NCBI RefSeq assembly: GCF_043195105.1
Contig: NZ_JBAFWO010000009.1
DNA from: NCEH01 sp002257205
Lineage (GTDB): Bacteria; Pseudomonadota; Alphaproteobacteria; Rhizobiales; Xanthobacteraceae
DNA: 64,000 nucleotides
Direction: 5' to 3' (one strand)
The position numbers and the translations under genes are program-made. Numbering within the stretch: position 1 is the stretch's first letter; each line of letters starts with the position of its first letter. Of the stretch, positions 8,468 through 16,206 are shown one piece after another. The notes below the pieces were generated by a model, which saw nothing but the letters and a program-made list of their open reading frames with translations, did not search any database and was not told where the DNA came from.

Positions 8468-8843
8468 CGATGCCTCCATTCGCTCGTCGGGCGGCAGCGC
8501 TGCCGAGGCATCGCAAACCGTTGGCCGCGTGCAGGCTCGAGAACGCTCCCGAACCATTGATCACGCAGTTGCACGGCTATGAGTGAGGTCTGCTCCTGAG
8601 AAATGAAAGACGAGGAGGAAGGGCGTAGTAACAACGGACATAGCGGGATAGAAATCGGATTATGTATCAGTCAGGCTGATCTAGCGTTGACGAGCCGTCT
8701 TCAACGAGGCGGGGCGGGGCGGGGATGAGTTCGAAGTTTTGTCCGAGATGGCTCGCCGCGCCGACTGGACGCCTGACCGGAGTGATTGGTCAATATCGCT
8801 GACGGTCGGTCGGCTGCCGGGAAGCTGACGAGGGGCAGGAGCC
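8468..8843. other. Intergenic region, possible element edge
   Basis: I find no supported gene in these 376 bp. The stretch includes three GGGG tracts separated by single C residues at 8711-8724. It separates the AlpA-like gene from the copper cassette and may contain a recombination junction, but I could not find a paired direct repeat elsewhere by eye. Confidence 0.3.
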
Positions 8844-8954
8844 ATGATGAATGAAATGATGAGCGGAGGGATGATGTGGGGCATGGGCGTCATTGGCATC
8901 GCCGTGCTGGTGCTCGCCGTGGCAGCTCTCATCAAATACCTATTCTTTCGGTGA
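8844..8954 (+). CDS. 36-residue Met-rich single-helix membrane peptide
   Basis: A very short gene starting at ATG 8844 behind AGGGGCAGGA. The peptide has a Met-rich head (MMNEMMSGGMMWGMG), one hydrophobic helix (VIGIAVLVLAVAALI) and a short basic end (KYLFFR). Such peptides often sit at the head of copper-resistance clusters, and the Met-rich head could touch Cu(I). Function is inferred from composition and from its place before the copper cassette. Confidence 0.6.
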   Translation: MMNEMMSGGMMWGMGVIGIAVLVLAVAALIKYLFFR

Positions 8955-9051
8955 GGGTGTCCACCAGCTCCACTGGCCGGGGTCGTCCCGTTTCGGCGTC
9001 CCTAAAGTCGCAATCCGCGTGTTCGGCTTGTTTTCGGCACAGTTTAGGACG

Positions 9052-9426
9052 ATGCTTAAGGCTGTCATGAAGCTTTGGTCGGCCAGAAAGCTCGTTGCTC
9101 TATTCCTCGCGGTCTTCGTCACCGTGGGGACGAGCCTGTCCGCCGTTCAGGTCAGCGACATGACCGTGAAGATGGCAATGGCATCCGACATGGGTGGTTC
9201 CGGGCACGACGGCTGTCCGGGCTGCCCGGCGGGCGGGGGCGACGATGGCATGAAGGCCATCTCCTGCACGGCCGTCTGCGTAATACCTGTCCTGGCGGTG
9301 CTCCCGCATGCCGAGCCGGTGATGTTGGTCCACAAGACCGTCTCATTCATAACGCGATACCGGCTGCTTCACGGCAAAACCTCGCCTCCTGAACCTTACC
9401 CTCCCAGACCCGTCGACATCGGTTGA
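9052..9426 (+). CDS. Exported Cys- and Met-rich protein of copper cassette
   Basis: A 124-residue protein with an N-terminal export signal (basic KLWSARK, then LVALFLAVFVTVGTSLS). The mature part contains a Met-rich stretch (MTVKMAMASDMGGSGHDG), the motif CPGCPAGG, and a second hydrophobic segment with CTAVCV. It ends in a Pro-rich tail PPEPYPPRP. Similar small exported proteins occur in proteobacterial copper islands without a known function. The start is uncertain; ATG 9067 is also possible. It precedes the multicopper oxidase in the same direction. Confidence 0.6.
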   Translation: MLKAVMKLWSARKLVALFLAVFVTVGTSLSAVQVSDMTVKMAMASDMGGSGHDGCPGCPAGGGDDGMKAISCTAVCVIPVLAVLPHAEPVMLVHKTVSFITRYRLLHGKTSPPEPYPPRPVDIG

Positions 9427-9568
9427 CGCTGCGGCTCCCGCTTTAAGCGATTGAGCCCGACGAACGAACGCGTCCGCGCGCCATCTGCCGCGCGTTGAGG
9501 CCATCGGGTGTAATCAGCAATCGAAGGCCGATGCGTTCCGTCATCCACGATGAACGGAAGGGTCGAAC

Positions 9569-11023
9569 GTGAGTATCGAATTCAGTTATCCAGTATCGCG
9601 CAGAAGCCTGCTCGGGGCCGGCGCCGGTCTTCTATTGACCACAGCATTACGGTCGTTGCCGACAGGAGCAGCCACGCCCAACGAGCATCGCATCGCTGCA
9701 AGACCGGCCCGCGCACGCCTTACTGGCGCAAGTCATCCGGAAACGGATGTCTGGACCTATGACGGGACCGTGCCCGGTCCTCTCGTACGGCTGCGGCAGG
9801 ACGAGCCAGCCCGCATCATTGTCGAAAACCGGCTTGACCAGGACACCACGGTCCACTGGCACGGCATAAGGCTACCGAATGCCATGGACGGCGTGCCCGG
9901 CCTGACGCAGCCGCCGATCAAGCCCGGCGACAGCTTCGTCTACGAGTTCACGCCGCCCGATGCCGGGACTTTCTGGTACCACCCGCACGCCAATAGCCTC
10001 GAGCAACTCGGCCGGGGGCTTGCGGGCGCCGTCATCGTCGAAGAACGCGAGCCTGTCACGGTCGACCGCGATCTTCTCTGGCTCCTCGCCGACTGGCGGC
10101 TGACAGCGGAGGGCCAGATCGCGTCAGCCTTCGGCAATCGGATGGAAGCGGCGATGTCCGGCCGGGTCGGCAACACGGTCACGCTGAACGGCCGGGTTTC
10201 AGACGAGGAGCCGGTTCGGGCCGGAGAGCGCATTCGTCTCCGCCTCGTCAATGGCTCGCTTGCCCGCATCATGGCGCTGGGCTTCGAGGGACATCGGCCG
10301 ATGATTGTGGCGATTGACGGCCAGCCCTGCGATCCGCATGAGCCTGCGGGCGGCCGGATCCTTCTCGGCCCGGCCATGCGTATTGACGTCGCGCTCGACA
10401 TGCAGGGTGAGCCAGGGCGCCGTTACCGCGTCATCGACGATTTTTACGACGGCCTGTCCTATTGGGTGACGCACCTCGTCTACGACGAGAAGCCGCCCAT
10501 CCGCGAGCATCCTCTCGACGCGCCGCTTAGCCTGGCGCGCAATCCCTTGCCTGAGCCCGACCTCACCGATCCCGAGCGCCACGAACTGACGCTCCAGGGC
10601 GGCATGATGGGCGGCGGCGGTATGGTCGGCATGGGCGGAATGATGGGTGGAGGAATGATGCGCGGAATGATGGGCATGGGCGGCGGTGCTGCCTGGGCCA
10701 TCAATGGCATGTCGATGACCGGCGACGGCCATGCCGGCATGGAGCCCGCCCTCACATTCCAGCGCGGGCGCAGCATCGTACTGAGGCAGCGCAACGAGAC
10801 CGCTTGGTGGCATCCGATGCATTTTCACGGCCACAGTTTCCGGGTGTTGAGCCGCAACGGCGCCCCGGTGCAGCATCGGCAATGGCAGGACACGGTCCTG
10901 ATCGCGCCGAAGGATACCGTCGACGTTGCGTTCGTCGCCGACAATCCCGGCGACTGGATGCTGCATTGCCATGTCATGGACCACCAGATGGCCGGCCTGA
11001 TGACCGTGCTGCGCGTGGCCTAA
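9569..11023 (+). CDS. Multicopper oxidase (CueO/CopA type)
   Basis: A 484-residue periplasmic enzyme that probably oxidises Cu(I) to the less toxic Cu(II). It begins at GTG with GGAAGGG upstream and has a twin-arginine signal (SRRSLLGAGAG). All four copper-binding His clusters are present: HWHGIRL, FWYHPHAN, HPMHFHGHSF and DWMLHCHVMDHQM. A Met- and Gly-rich insert at about residues 346-375 (GGMMGGGG, MRGMMGMGGG) matches the Cu(I)-binding loop of CueO-like oxidases. It is followed 28 bp later by a DUF411 gene, a common pairing in copper resistance. Confidence 0.93.
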   Translation: MSIEFSYPVSRRSLLGAGAGLLLTTALRSLPTGAATPNEHRIAARPARARLTGASHPETDVWTYDGTVPGPLVRLRQDEPARIIVENRLDQDTTVHWHGIRLPNAMDGVPGLTQPPIKPGDSFVYEFTPPDAGTFWYHPHANSLEQLGRGLAGAVIVEEREPVTVDRDLLWLLADWRLTAEGQIASAFGNRMEAAMSGRVGNTVTLNGRVSDEEPVRAGERIRLRLVNGSLARIMALGFEGHRPMIVAIDGQPCDPHEPAGGRILLGPAMRIDVALDMQGEPGRRYRVIDDFYDGLSYWVTHLVYDEKPPIREHPLDAPLSLARNPLPEPDLTDPERHELTLQGGMMGGGGMVGMGGMMGGGMMRGMMGMGGGAAWAINGMSMTGDGHAGMEPALTFQRGRSIVLRQRNETAWWHPMHFHGHSFRVLSRNGAPVQHRQWQDTVLIAPKDTVDVAFVADNPGDWMLHCHVMDHQMAGLMTVLRVA

Positions 11024-11051
11024 ATTCGAACCTTATGAAAGGAGACCTCCC

Positions 11052-11495
11052 ATGCAAAGACGAACTTTTCTCCTCGGCAGCGCAGCCGTTCTGCTCCTGC
11101 CGTTTCCAGCGATTGCGGACACCGGCATTCGGGCGATGCTCTATAAGAACCCTGAGTGTAGCTGCTGCGAGGGCTACGCGGACTATCTGCGCCAGAACGG
11201 CTTTCAGGTCGACGTGAAGCCGACCAACGACCTCGCCGAGATCAGCCGCAAGGCCGGTGTGCCGGCAGAGCTCGAAGGCTGTCACACGATGTTCGTCGAC
11301 GGCTACGTAGTCGACGGCCATGTGCCGGTGAACATTGTGCGCAGGCTGCTCGCCGAGAAGCCGGCGATCGCCGGCATCACCCTGCCGGGCATGCCGATGG
11401 GCTCGCCCGGCATGGTCGGCACGAAGACTGAGCAGTTCGTGATCTATGCCCTCACCAAGGACGGCAAGGCTCCGACCGTCTACGCGACGGAATGA
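11052..11495 (+). CDS. DUF411 metal-binding periplasmic protein
   Basis: A 147-residue exported protein with signal MQRRTFLLGSAAVLLL ending near PAIA. It carries the DUF411 signature: YKNPECSCCEGYADYL near residue 35, GCHTMFVDGYVVDGHVP in the middle and a Met-rich end (PGMPMGSPGMVG). The CxCC motif and the later Cys-His pair form a likely copper site. The ribosome binding site AAGGAG precedes it. Proteins of this family accompany multicopper oxidases and copper exporters; their exact role is not settled. Confidence 0.88.
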   Translation: MQRRTFLLGSAAVLLLPFPAIADTGIRAMLYKNPECSCCEGYADYLRQNGFQVDVKPTNDLAEISRKAGVPAELEGCHTMFVDGYVVDGHVPVNIVRRLLAEKPAIAGITLPGMPMGSPGMVGTKTEQFVIYALTKDGKAPTVYATE

Positions 11496-11512
11496 CTGGG
11501 GAGACTATTTCG

Positions 11513-12133
11513 ATGACCGGAAGCACTACCACGGAGCATGTACCGACAGCGGTGGAGCAGCCGGTCGGAGCTATCACGCGGCGTCGGCTCCTGCTCTACG
11601 TGGCGCCGGTCGTTGGTTTCGGCGGCCTCGCCTCCGTATTTGCCTCGCGGCTTGGGAGCGATCCCAGCCAGCTTCCGTCCGCCCTGATCGGCAAACCTGT
11701 GCCGGCCTTCAGCCTGCCGCCCGTCCAAGGCCGTACGCTTGGGCTGTCGAGCGGTGACCTCTGCAGCGAGGTCTCACGCGTTAATGTCTTCGCATTTTGG
11801 TGCGTCGCCTGCCGGGCTGAGCACCCGCTCTTCCTGCACCTTGCGCAGGACAGGACCGTGCCGATCCACGGCCTCAACTACAAGGACCGCCCCGAAGATG
11901 CAGCCGAGTGGCTGGGTAACCTTGGCGACCCTTACACCCGCACCGGGGCCGATCGGGACGGCCGCGTCGCCATCGACTGGGGTGTCTACGGCGTGCCGGA
12001 GACCTTCGTGGTCTGCGCCGATGGACGTGTCGCCCACAAGCACATCGGTCCGGTGACTGAGCAGGCATTGACTGAGACGATTCTTCCGCTCGTCGAGCGT
12101 TTGCGCCAGCAGGCGAAGGGAGGCACGTCATGA
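11513..12133 (+). CDS. TlpA-like membrane-anchored thioredoxin, CVAC active site
   Basis: A 206-residue thiol-disulfide protein. ATG 11513 has GGGGAG nine bases upstream; an earlier ATG (11492) overlaps the previous stop. A membrane anchor near residues 24-46 (RRRLLLYVAPVVGFGGLASV) is followed by a DsbE/CcmG-like domain with LIGKPVPAF and VNVFAFWCVACRAEHP. The active site reads CVAC instead of the usual CxPC; the cis-Pro loop GVYGVPETFV is intact. It likely reduces disulfides of an apocytochrome or copper-binding target in the periplasm. Its stop overlaps the next gene. Confidence 0.82.
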   Translation: MTGSTTTEHVPTAVEQPVGAITRRRLLLYVAPVVGFGGLASVFASRLGSDPSQLPSALIGKPVPAFSLPPVQGRTLGLSSGDLCSEVSRVNVFAFWCVACRAEHPLFLHLAQDRTVPIHGLNYKDRPEDAAEWLGNLGDPYTRTGADRDGRVAIDWGVYGVPETFVVCADGRVAHKHIGPVTEQALTETILPLVERLRQQAKGGTS

Positions 12134-12693
12134 GACGGTTCGTCCTCCCCATAGTCGCGTTGATCGCAATGGCGGGACCGGTGCTCGCCGGTCCGCCGCA
12201 GAATTTGGTGCTGCGCGACGCGCCGACGCCCGTGCCGGAGTTCCAGTTCACTGACAGCGACGGCAACGTCCGCACGCTCGCTGACTTCCGCGGTAAGGTG
12301 GTGTTGCTGAACGTTTGGGCGACATGGTGCGTGCCGTGCCGCAAGGAGATGCCGACGCTCGACCGGCTGCAGGCCTCGCTGGGCGGTCCCGATTTCGAGG
12401 TCGTCACGCTCTCGATTGATCGCGGCGGGTCGGAGGTTGTGAAAAAGTTCTTCGCCGAAATCGGCATTCAGAATCTCGCCATCTGCGTCGATCCGTCAAG
12501 CAAAGTTGGCTTCGCCCTCGCTGCCGCTGGTCTGCCAACGACGCTTCTCATCGACCGCCAGGGGGAAGAGCTGGGACGGCTGATCGGTCCTGCCGAATGG
12601 GATGCGCCGGAAATGCTCGCGTTCCTCAAGTCAATCATCGCCCAGAGGCAAGGCCGCTTGGCCGCTCCGCAACAGGAGGACGAACCGACATGA
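12130..12693 (+). CDS. TlpA/ResA-like periplasmic thioredoxin
   Basis: A 187-residue exported thioredoxin-fold protein, signal MRRFVLPIVALIAMAGPVLA. The active site is NVWATWCVPCRKEMP with the canonical CxPC, and AAAGLPTTLLID provides the cis-Pro loop. It overlaps the preceding gene by four bases (ATGA). Two TlpA-like proteins in a row, one anchored and one soluble, suggest an electron relay supplying reductant to copper proteins such as SCO1 downstream. Confidence 0.88.
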   Translation: MRRFVLPIVALIAMAGPVLAGPPQNLVLRDAPTPVPEFQFTDSDGNVRTLADFRGKVVLLNVWATWCVPCRKEMPTLDRLQASLGGPDFEVVTLSIDRGGSEVVKKFFAEIGIQNLAICVDPSSKVGFALAAAGLPTTLLIDRQGEELGRLIGPAEWDAPEMLAFLKSIIAQRQGRLAAPQQEDEPT

Positions 12694-13046
12694 GCAGCGT
12701 GAACACGTCCGACATGCCTTCTCATCCCGAACCGCGAGTGCTTACCGGCAAGCTCACTCTCTCACTGCAGAGGCGGCGAGGACTGATTGTGCTCGGCGCT
12801 TTGGCTCTCAGTCTCAGCGCAGCCTTCAATTGGAGTTGGCTCGTCGCAGCGGGTGTGGCCCCGTTGCTGCTGAGCGCGCTGCCTTGCGTCGCAATGTGCG
12901 CGCTCGGTCTCTGCATGAGCCGAATGAATGGCCCTTCGGCGGACAAAGCATCGTCCCTGGTGTCCTCCGACGACCCTATCGCCGATGGTTCGATCAAGCC
13001 TGGTGGCTCATGCTGCTCGCCCGCTGCCGATACTCCCCCGAGGTGA
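12690..13046 (+). CDS. Small membrane protein with Cys-rich tail
   Basis: A 118-residue protein starting at ATG 12690, overlapping the previous stop (ATGA). Two hydrophobic segments are visible: GLIVLGALALSLSAAF and the stretch LVAAGVAPLLLSALPCVAM, followed by CALGLCMSRM. The tail ends with GGSCCSPAAD. Cysteines in or next to the second helix and the CC near the end could bind metal or be substrates of the two thioredoxins upstream. No family is recognised. Confidence 0.65.
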   Translation: MSSVNTSDMPSHPEPRVLTGKLTLSLQRRRGLIVLGALALSLSAAFNWSWLVAAGVAPLLLSALPCVAMCALGLCMSRMNGPSADKASSLVSSDDPIADGSIKPGGSCCSPAADTPPR

Positions 13047-13051
13047 CCGGC

Positions 13052-13741
13052 ATGCGTATCTTGCAATCCGTAGCGCTCGCCTTCGCCCTAATAGGGGCGG
13101 TCGTCACGCCGGTCCTGGCGCATTCACTCGCAGAAGTCGACCGTGATCTTCGCGACAAGGACAAGTATTTCCAGCCGGTCGATAGCGAAGCGCCGGGATT
13201 CACCTTGCAGGATGCCAACGGCAGCGTCGCCCGCCTCAGCGATCTGCATGGCAAGGTTGTCGTGCTCAATTTCATCTATACGAACTGCCCAGACGTCTGC
13301 CCTCTCCACGCGGAGCGGATCGCTGAACTCCAAGCGATGATCAACCAGACGCCTATGAAGGCGATGGTCGAGTTCGTCACTATCACGACCGATCCGAAAC
13401 GCGACACAAGCCAAGTCTTGCGTGACTACGGTCAGGCCCACGGCCTCGACCCGATGAATTGGCTGTTCCTGACGGCGGCCCCCGATCAACCCGAAGACAG
13501 CACGCGAAAGATCGCCGAAGCCTATGGCCTCAAGTTCACACAAGGCGATGATGGCATGCAGATGCACGGGATCGTCACGCACGTGATTGATCAGGATGGG
13601 CGACTGCGCGCCAGGTTCCACGGCCTGCAGTTCGAGCCTGTCAATCTAGTGATCTTCGTCAATGCGCTCACCAACCGAACACAAAAGCCTCACGGACATC
13701 CGGGCTCGAGCTTTTGGGACAAGCTGAAGGGATTGTTTTGA
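13052..13741 (+). CDS. SCO1/SenC-family copper chaperone
   Basis: A 229-residue protein with signal peptide MRILQSVALAFALIGAVVTP. It shows the SCO1 thioredoxin fold: LHGKVVVLNFIYTNCPDVCP, with the CxxxC copper-binding pair, and FVTITTDPKRDT. The distal ligand is probably the His in MHGIVTHVID. SCO proteins deliver copper to the CuA site of cytochrome oxidase or act as thiol reductants. The frame is open further upstream, but ATG 13052 begins the signal peptide. It closes the copper/thiol cassette, five bases after the preceding gene. Confidence 0.88.
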   Translation: MRILQSVALAFALIGAVVTPVLAHSLAEVDRDLRDKDKYFQPVDSEAPGFTLQDANGSVARLSDLHGKVVVLNFIYTNCPDVCPLHAERIAELQAMINQTPMKAMVEFVTITTDPKRDTSQVLRDYGQAHGLDPMNWLFLTAAPDQPEDSTRKIAEAYGLKFTQGDDGMQMHGIVTHVIDQDGRLRARFHGLQFEPVNLVIFVNALTNRTQKPHGHPGSSFWDKLKGLF

Positions 13742-14113
13742 TGTGCGATGAGGGCCTACTCACGAGAGTCGATCATCGCCTCTATCACGCGGCTAACCGT
13801 GAGGCGGCATAAAGCGAACGCATGGCACATTGCGAGCCGACGCCTTGCCTCGTTTACGGGTCGGTGTGGTCGGTAGCGCCGCCAGTAGTAAGTGCGGTCC
13901 TTGAGCGTGCGACGGCAGACGCGCCAGTCGCGAAGCAGAAGCCCGTCACCAAAGTCGCGCCGGTCAAGAACTGCGCGAACACGCCTTCCCAGGTTGGATA
14001 CAATCCGAGATTTCAATTCGCGGTGCAAACGCCAAAGGCCTGATGCTCAGCCAGCCTGCTTCTTGCGGCCCAGCTATGCCTTTGCCGGCGAGCACGACTG
14101 CGAGTCCTGCCGT
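13742..14113. other. Intergenic region between copper and lead/zinc cassettes
   Basis: Open frames exist on both strands here, including a 90-codon minus-strand frame at 13756-14028 with a TTG start and no clear ribosome binding site. None shows a recognisable domain or secure start. I treat the 372 bp as non-coding or as decayed sequence. Confidence 0.35.
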
Positions 14114-14575
14114 TCACCGTGATGCAAGAAGGTCCCGAGCCGCCGCTACAGCCGCTTCGCCATCAGGGCCGTCCAGATTGCCGGGAGAGTCAGCGAGGAC
14201 TTCGATAATTCGGCAGGATGCGACTTTTCCGTTGTCGCATTCGCTGATCATCCGGGTGAGCTCGGTCCTAAGCCCAAGGAGGCGGCGGATTCGACTCTCG
14301 ACGGCTGCGAGCTGGCCGGTAGCGATCCGGCTCACCTGCTCGCATGACGCCTCCGGCACGTCCTGTAGAGCGAGCATTGTCTTGATAGCCGCGATGTCGA
14401 AACCGAGGTCCCTAGCATGGCGGATGAAGGTCAGGCGCCGAACGTCCTCGGCTCCGTAGAGCCGTCGTCCACTGTCCGTTCGGGGCGGCGGCGGTATGAG
14501 TCTGATCCGCTCGTAATAGCGGATCGTCTCGATATTGACCCCTGTGCGTCGGGACAACGCTCCAATAGCGATCAT
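14114..14575 (-). CDS. MerR-family Pb/Zn/Cd-responsive regulator (PbrR/ZntR-like)
   Basis: A 153-residue transcription activator. The N-terminal winged helix (IGALSRRTGVNIETIRYYER, then GRRLYGAEDVRRL) is followed by the long dimerisation helix and a metal loop. Three cysteines lie at 78, 113 and 121 (ASCEQV, SECDNGKVASCR). This spacing matches the Pb/Zn/Cd branch (PbrR, ZntR, CadR) and not copper CueR. It is divergent from the ligase gene, and between them lies a MerR-type operator that also occurs in front of the P1B ATPase. It presumably untwists the 19 bp spacer promoters when metal binds. Confidence 0.9.
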   Translation of the reverse strand: MIAIGALSRRTGVNIETIRYYERIRLIPPPPRTDSGRRLYGAEDVRRLTFIRHARDLGFDIAAIKTMLALQDVPEASCEQVSRIATGQLAAVESRIRRLLGLRTELTRMISECDNGKVASCRIIEVLADSPGNLDGPDGEAAVAAARDLLASR

Positions 14576-14581
14576 CGGGGC

Positions 14582-14612
14582 TTGCTCCTGTAGTGACTAC
14601 AGGATGTAGGTA
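14582..14612 (+). promoter_or_regulatory. MerR-type promoter/operator 1
   Basis: TTGCTC (14582-14587) and TAGGTA (14607-14612) are separated by 19 bp. The perfect dyad CCTGTAG-TGA-CTACAGG (14587-14603) spans that spacer. A 19 bp spacer with a central dyad is the hallmark of MerR-controlled promoters. It drives the ligase gene rightwards and probably also autoregulates the divergent regulator. Confidence 0.85.
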
Positions 14613-14648
14613 TATCAGTTGACGGGAAGTGTGTGAACCGAGAACGAA

Positions 14649-16022
14649 ATGACGGAACACGTTGGAAGCCTGATCTGGGACGCTTGGCGTGCTCGAAAGG
14701 GCGGCGAAGGCGCAATCGCTCAACGCCAGCGCGCCCGTCTCGCCGACATGGTCGCCTACGCTCGGGCCAACTCGCCCTATTATCGCGAGCTGTATGATGG
14801 TCTGCGGAACCGGGTCGAAACTCCCGAGCTGCTACCCGTTACCGACAAGAAGACGTTGATGGCTCGGTTCGATGATTGGTGCGTCGATAGGGAAATAACC
14901 CTGAAAGGAGCAAAGGCGTTTGTCGAAGATCCGAACCTGATCGGCGAACGGTTCCTCGGTAAATACACTCTGCTGACGACTTCTGGCACGACAGGGACGC
15001 GCGGTGTCTTCGTGCTCGACAATCGGAACATGGCCGTCACCAACGCCATGGCGTTTCGCATGCTGACGGCTTGGCTCAGCGCGGGCGATTTTATTCGAAT
15101 CTTGTTCGGCGGAGGACGCATGGCAATGGTCATGGCGACGGGCGGCCACTTCGCCTCCGCGGTCGCTGCGGCACGCCTGCAGAAGGGCCAAGGACGACGG
15201 CTCGAGGTGCTATCAGTGCACATGCCCTTGCAAGAGCTTGTGGCCCGACTCAACCAATTCCGGCCGGTGCTCCTTGCACCCTACGCGAGTATGGCAGCGC
15301 TGCTAGCGAGCGAGCAGGAAGCTGGTCGTCTGAGGATCAATCCAGTGTTGTTAGCGCTCTCCGCCGAAGGGCTGCCGGAGGGCGAGTACGACCGAATTGC
15401 GCGAGCATTCGAAGCCAAGGTCGGCAACAGCTACGCGGCAACCGAGTGTCCCTTCTTCAGCTACAGCTGCGAGCACGGGTGGTTGCACGTCAACAGCGAC
15501 TGGGTCGCATTCGAGCCTGTCGACGCGGACTATCGGCCCGTACCGCCGGGTGAGCCAGCACACACAGTGCTCATCAGTAACCTCGCCAATCGAGTGCAGC
15601 CGATTCTACGCTACGATCTGGGCGACAGCGTCTTTCAGCAGGCCGGGCCTTGCCGGTGCGGAAATCCGCTGCCGTCGATCCGTGTGCAAGGGCGATCTGC
15701 CGAGGTCCTCACCTTCCGCACCGCTGGCCGCGACCGGGTGACCATTGCACCCTTGGCCTTTGCCACGTTGGCCGACCGAACACCTGGACTCCAGATGTTT
15801 CAGATAGTGCAGACCGCGCCGGCGAGCTTGCGCGTGCGCCTGAAGATCCACGGTGCTGATTCGGATCGCGTGTGGGAAGCGGTCCTTGCCGGCATCAAAC
15901 GTTTGCTCGCAGAGCACGGCCTCGATCAGGTTGCCCTGGAGCGCGCCGAGGACCCGCCGGAGCAGTCTAGGGGTGGCAAGGTTCGGCAAGTTGTTCCGCT
16001 CGTGGAAGGCGCGCGGTCATAA
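14649..16022 (+). CDS. Phenylacetate-CoA ligase-like adenylate-forming enzyme
   Basis: A 457-residue protein of the PaaK/CapK branch of adenylate-forming enzymes, which activate a carboxylate with ATP. The N-terminal helices contain ANSPYYRELYDGL. The P-loop-like motif is TLLTTSGTTGTRGVF, the central motif is SYAATECP, and the substrate/adenylate site is YDLGDSVF. A CRCGNPLPSIRVQGR stretch resembles the family's Cys-containing loop. It is controlled by the metal-type MerR promoter just upstream. An acid-activating enzyme in a heavy-metal regulon is unexpected; its substrate is unknown. Confidence 0.85.
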   Translation: MTEHVGSLIWDAWRARKGGEGAIAQRQRARLADMVAYARANSPYYRELYDGLRNRVETPELLPVTDKKTLMARFDDWCVDREITLKGAKAFVEDPNLIGERFLGKYTLLTTSGTTGTRGVFVLDNRNMAVTNAMAFRMLTAWLSAGDFIRILFGGGRMAMVMATGGHFASAVAAARLQKGQGRRLEVLSVHMPLQELVARLNQFRPVLLAPYASMAALLASEQEAGRLRINPVLLALSAEGLPEGEYDRIARAFEAKVGNSYAATECPFFSYSCEHGWLHVNSDWVAFEPVDADYRPVPPGEPAHTVLISNLANRVQPILRYDLGDSVFQQAGPCRCGNPLPSIRVQGRSAEVLTFRTAGRDRVTIAPLAFATLADRTPGLQMFQIVQTAPASLRVRLKIHGADSDRVWEAVLAGIKRLLAEHGLDQVALERAEDPPEQSRGGKVRQVVPLVEGARS

Positions 16023-16116
16023 GTCTCCCTCGGCGGCGAGATGCACGATCGCCGATGCTGAATGTAGCACCACGGTGCCTCCGCATTTCGTGTGACAAAA
16101 GCATGAGACTCACCCC

Positions 16117-16147
16117 TTGATTCTGTAGTGACTACAGGATGTATGGT
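16117..16147 (+). promoter_or_regulatory. MerR-type promoter/operator 2 (ATPase)
   Basis: TTGATT (16117-16122), a 19 bp spacer containing CTGTAG-TGA-CTACAG (16123-16137), and TATGGT (16142-16147). The dyad is identical to that of operator 1 over 15 bp. It lies 60 bp before the P1B ATPase start. Confidence 0.88.
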
Positions 16148-16206
16148 TAGCAAGAGAGTGAGGAAGCATCGGCGCCGCGCTCAAAGACAACGGTAAGGAG
16201 ACAAGA

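Noticed and set aside
8711..8724. Possible G-quadruplex
   Set aside because: Only three GGGG tracts are present, with a fourth of two bases; not sufficient to claim.
13756..14028. 90-codon minus-strand frame with TTG start
   Set aside because: No ribosome binding site, no known domain, and competing frames in the same interval.
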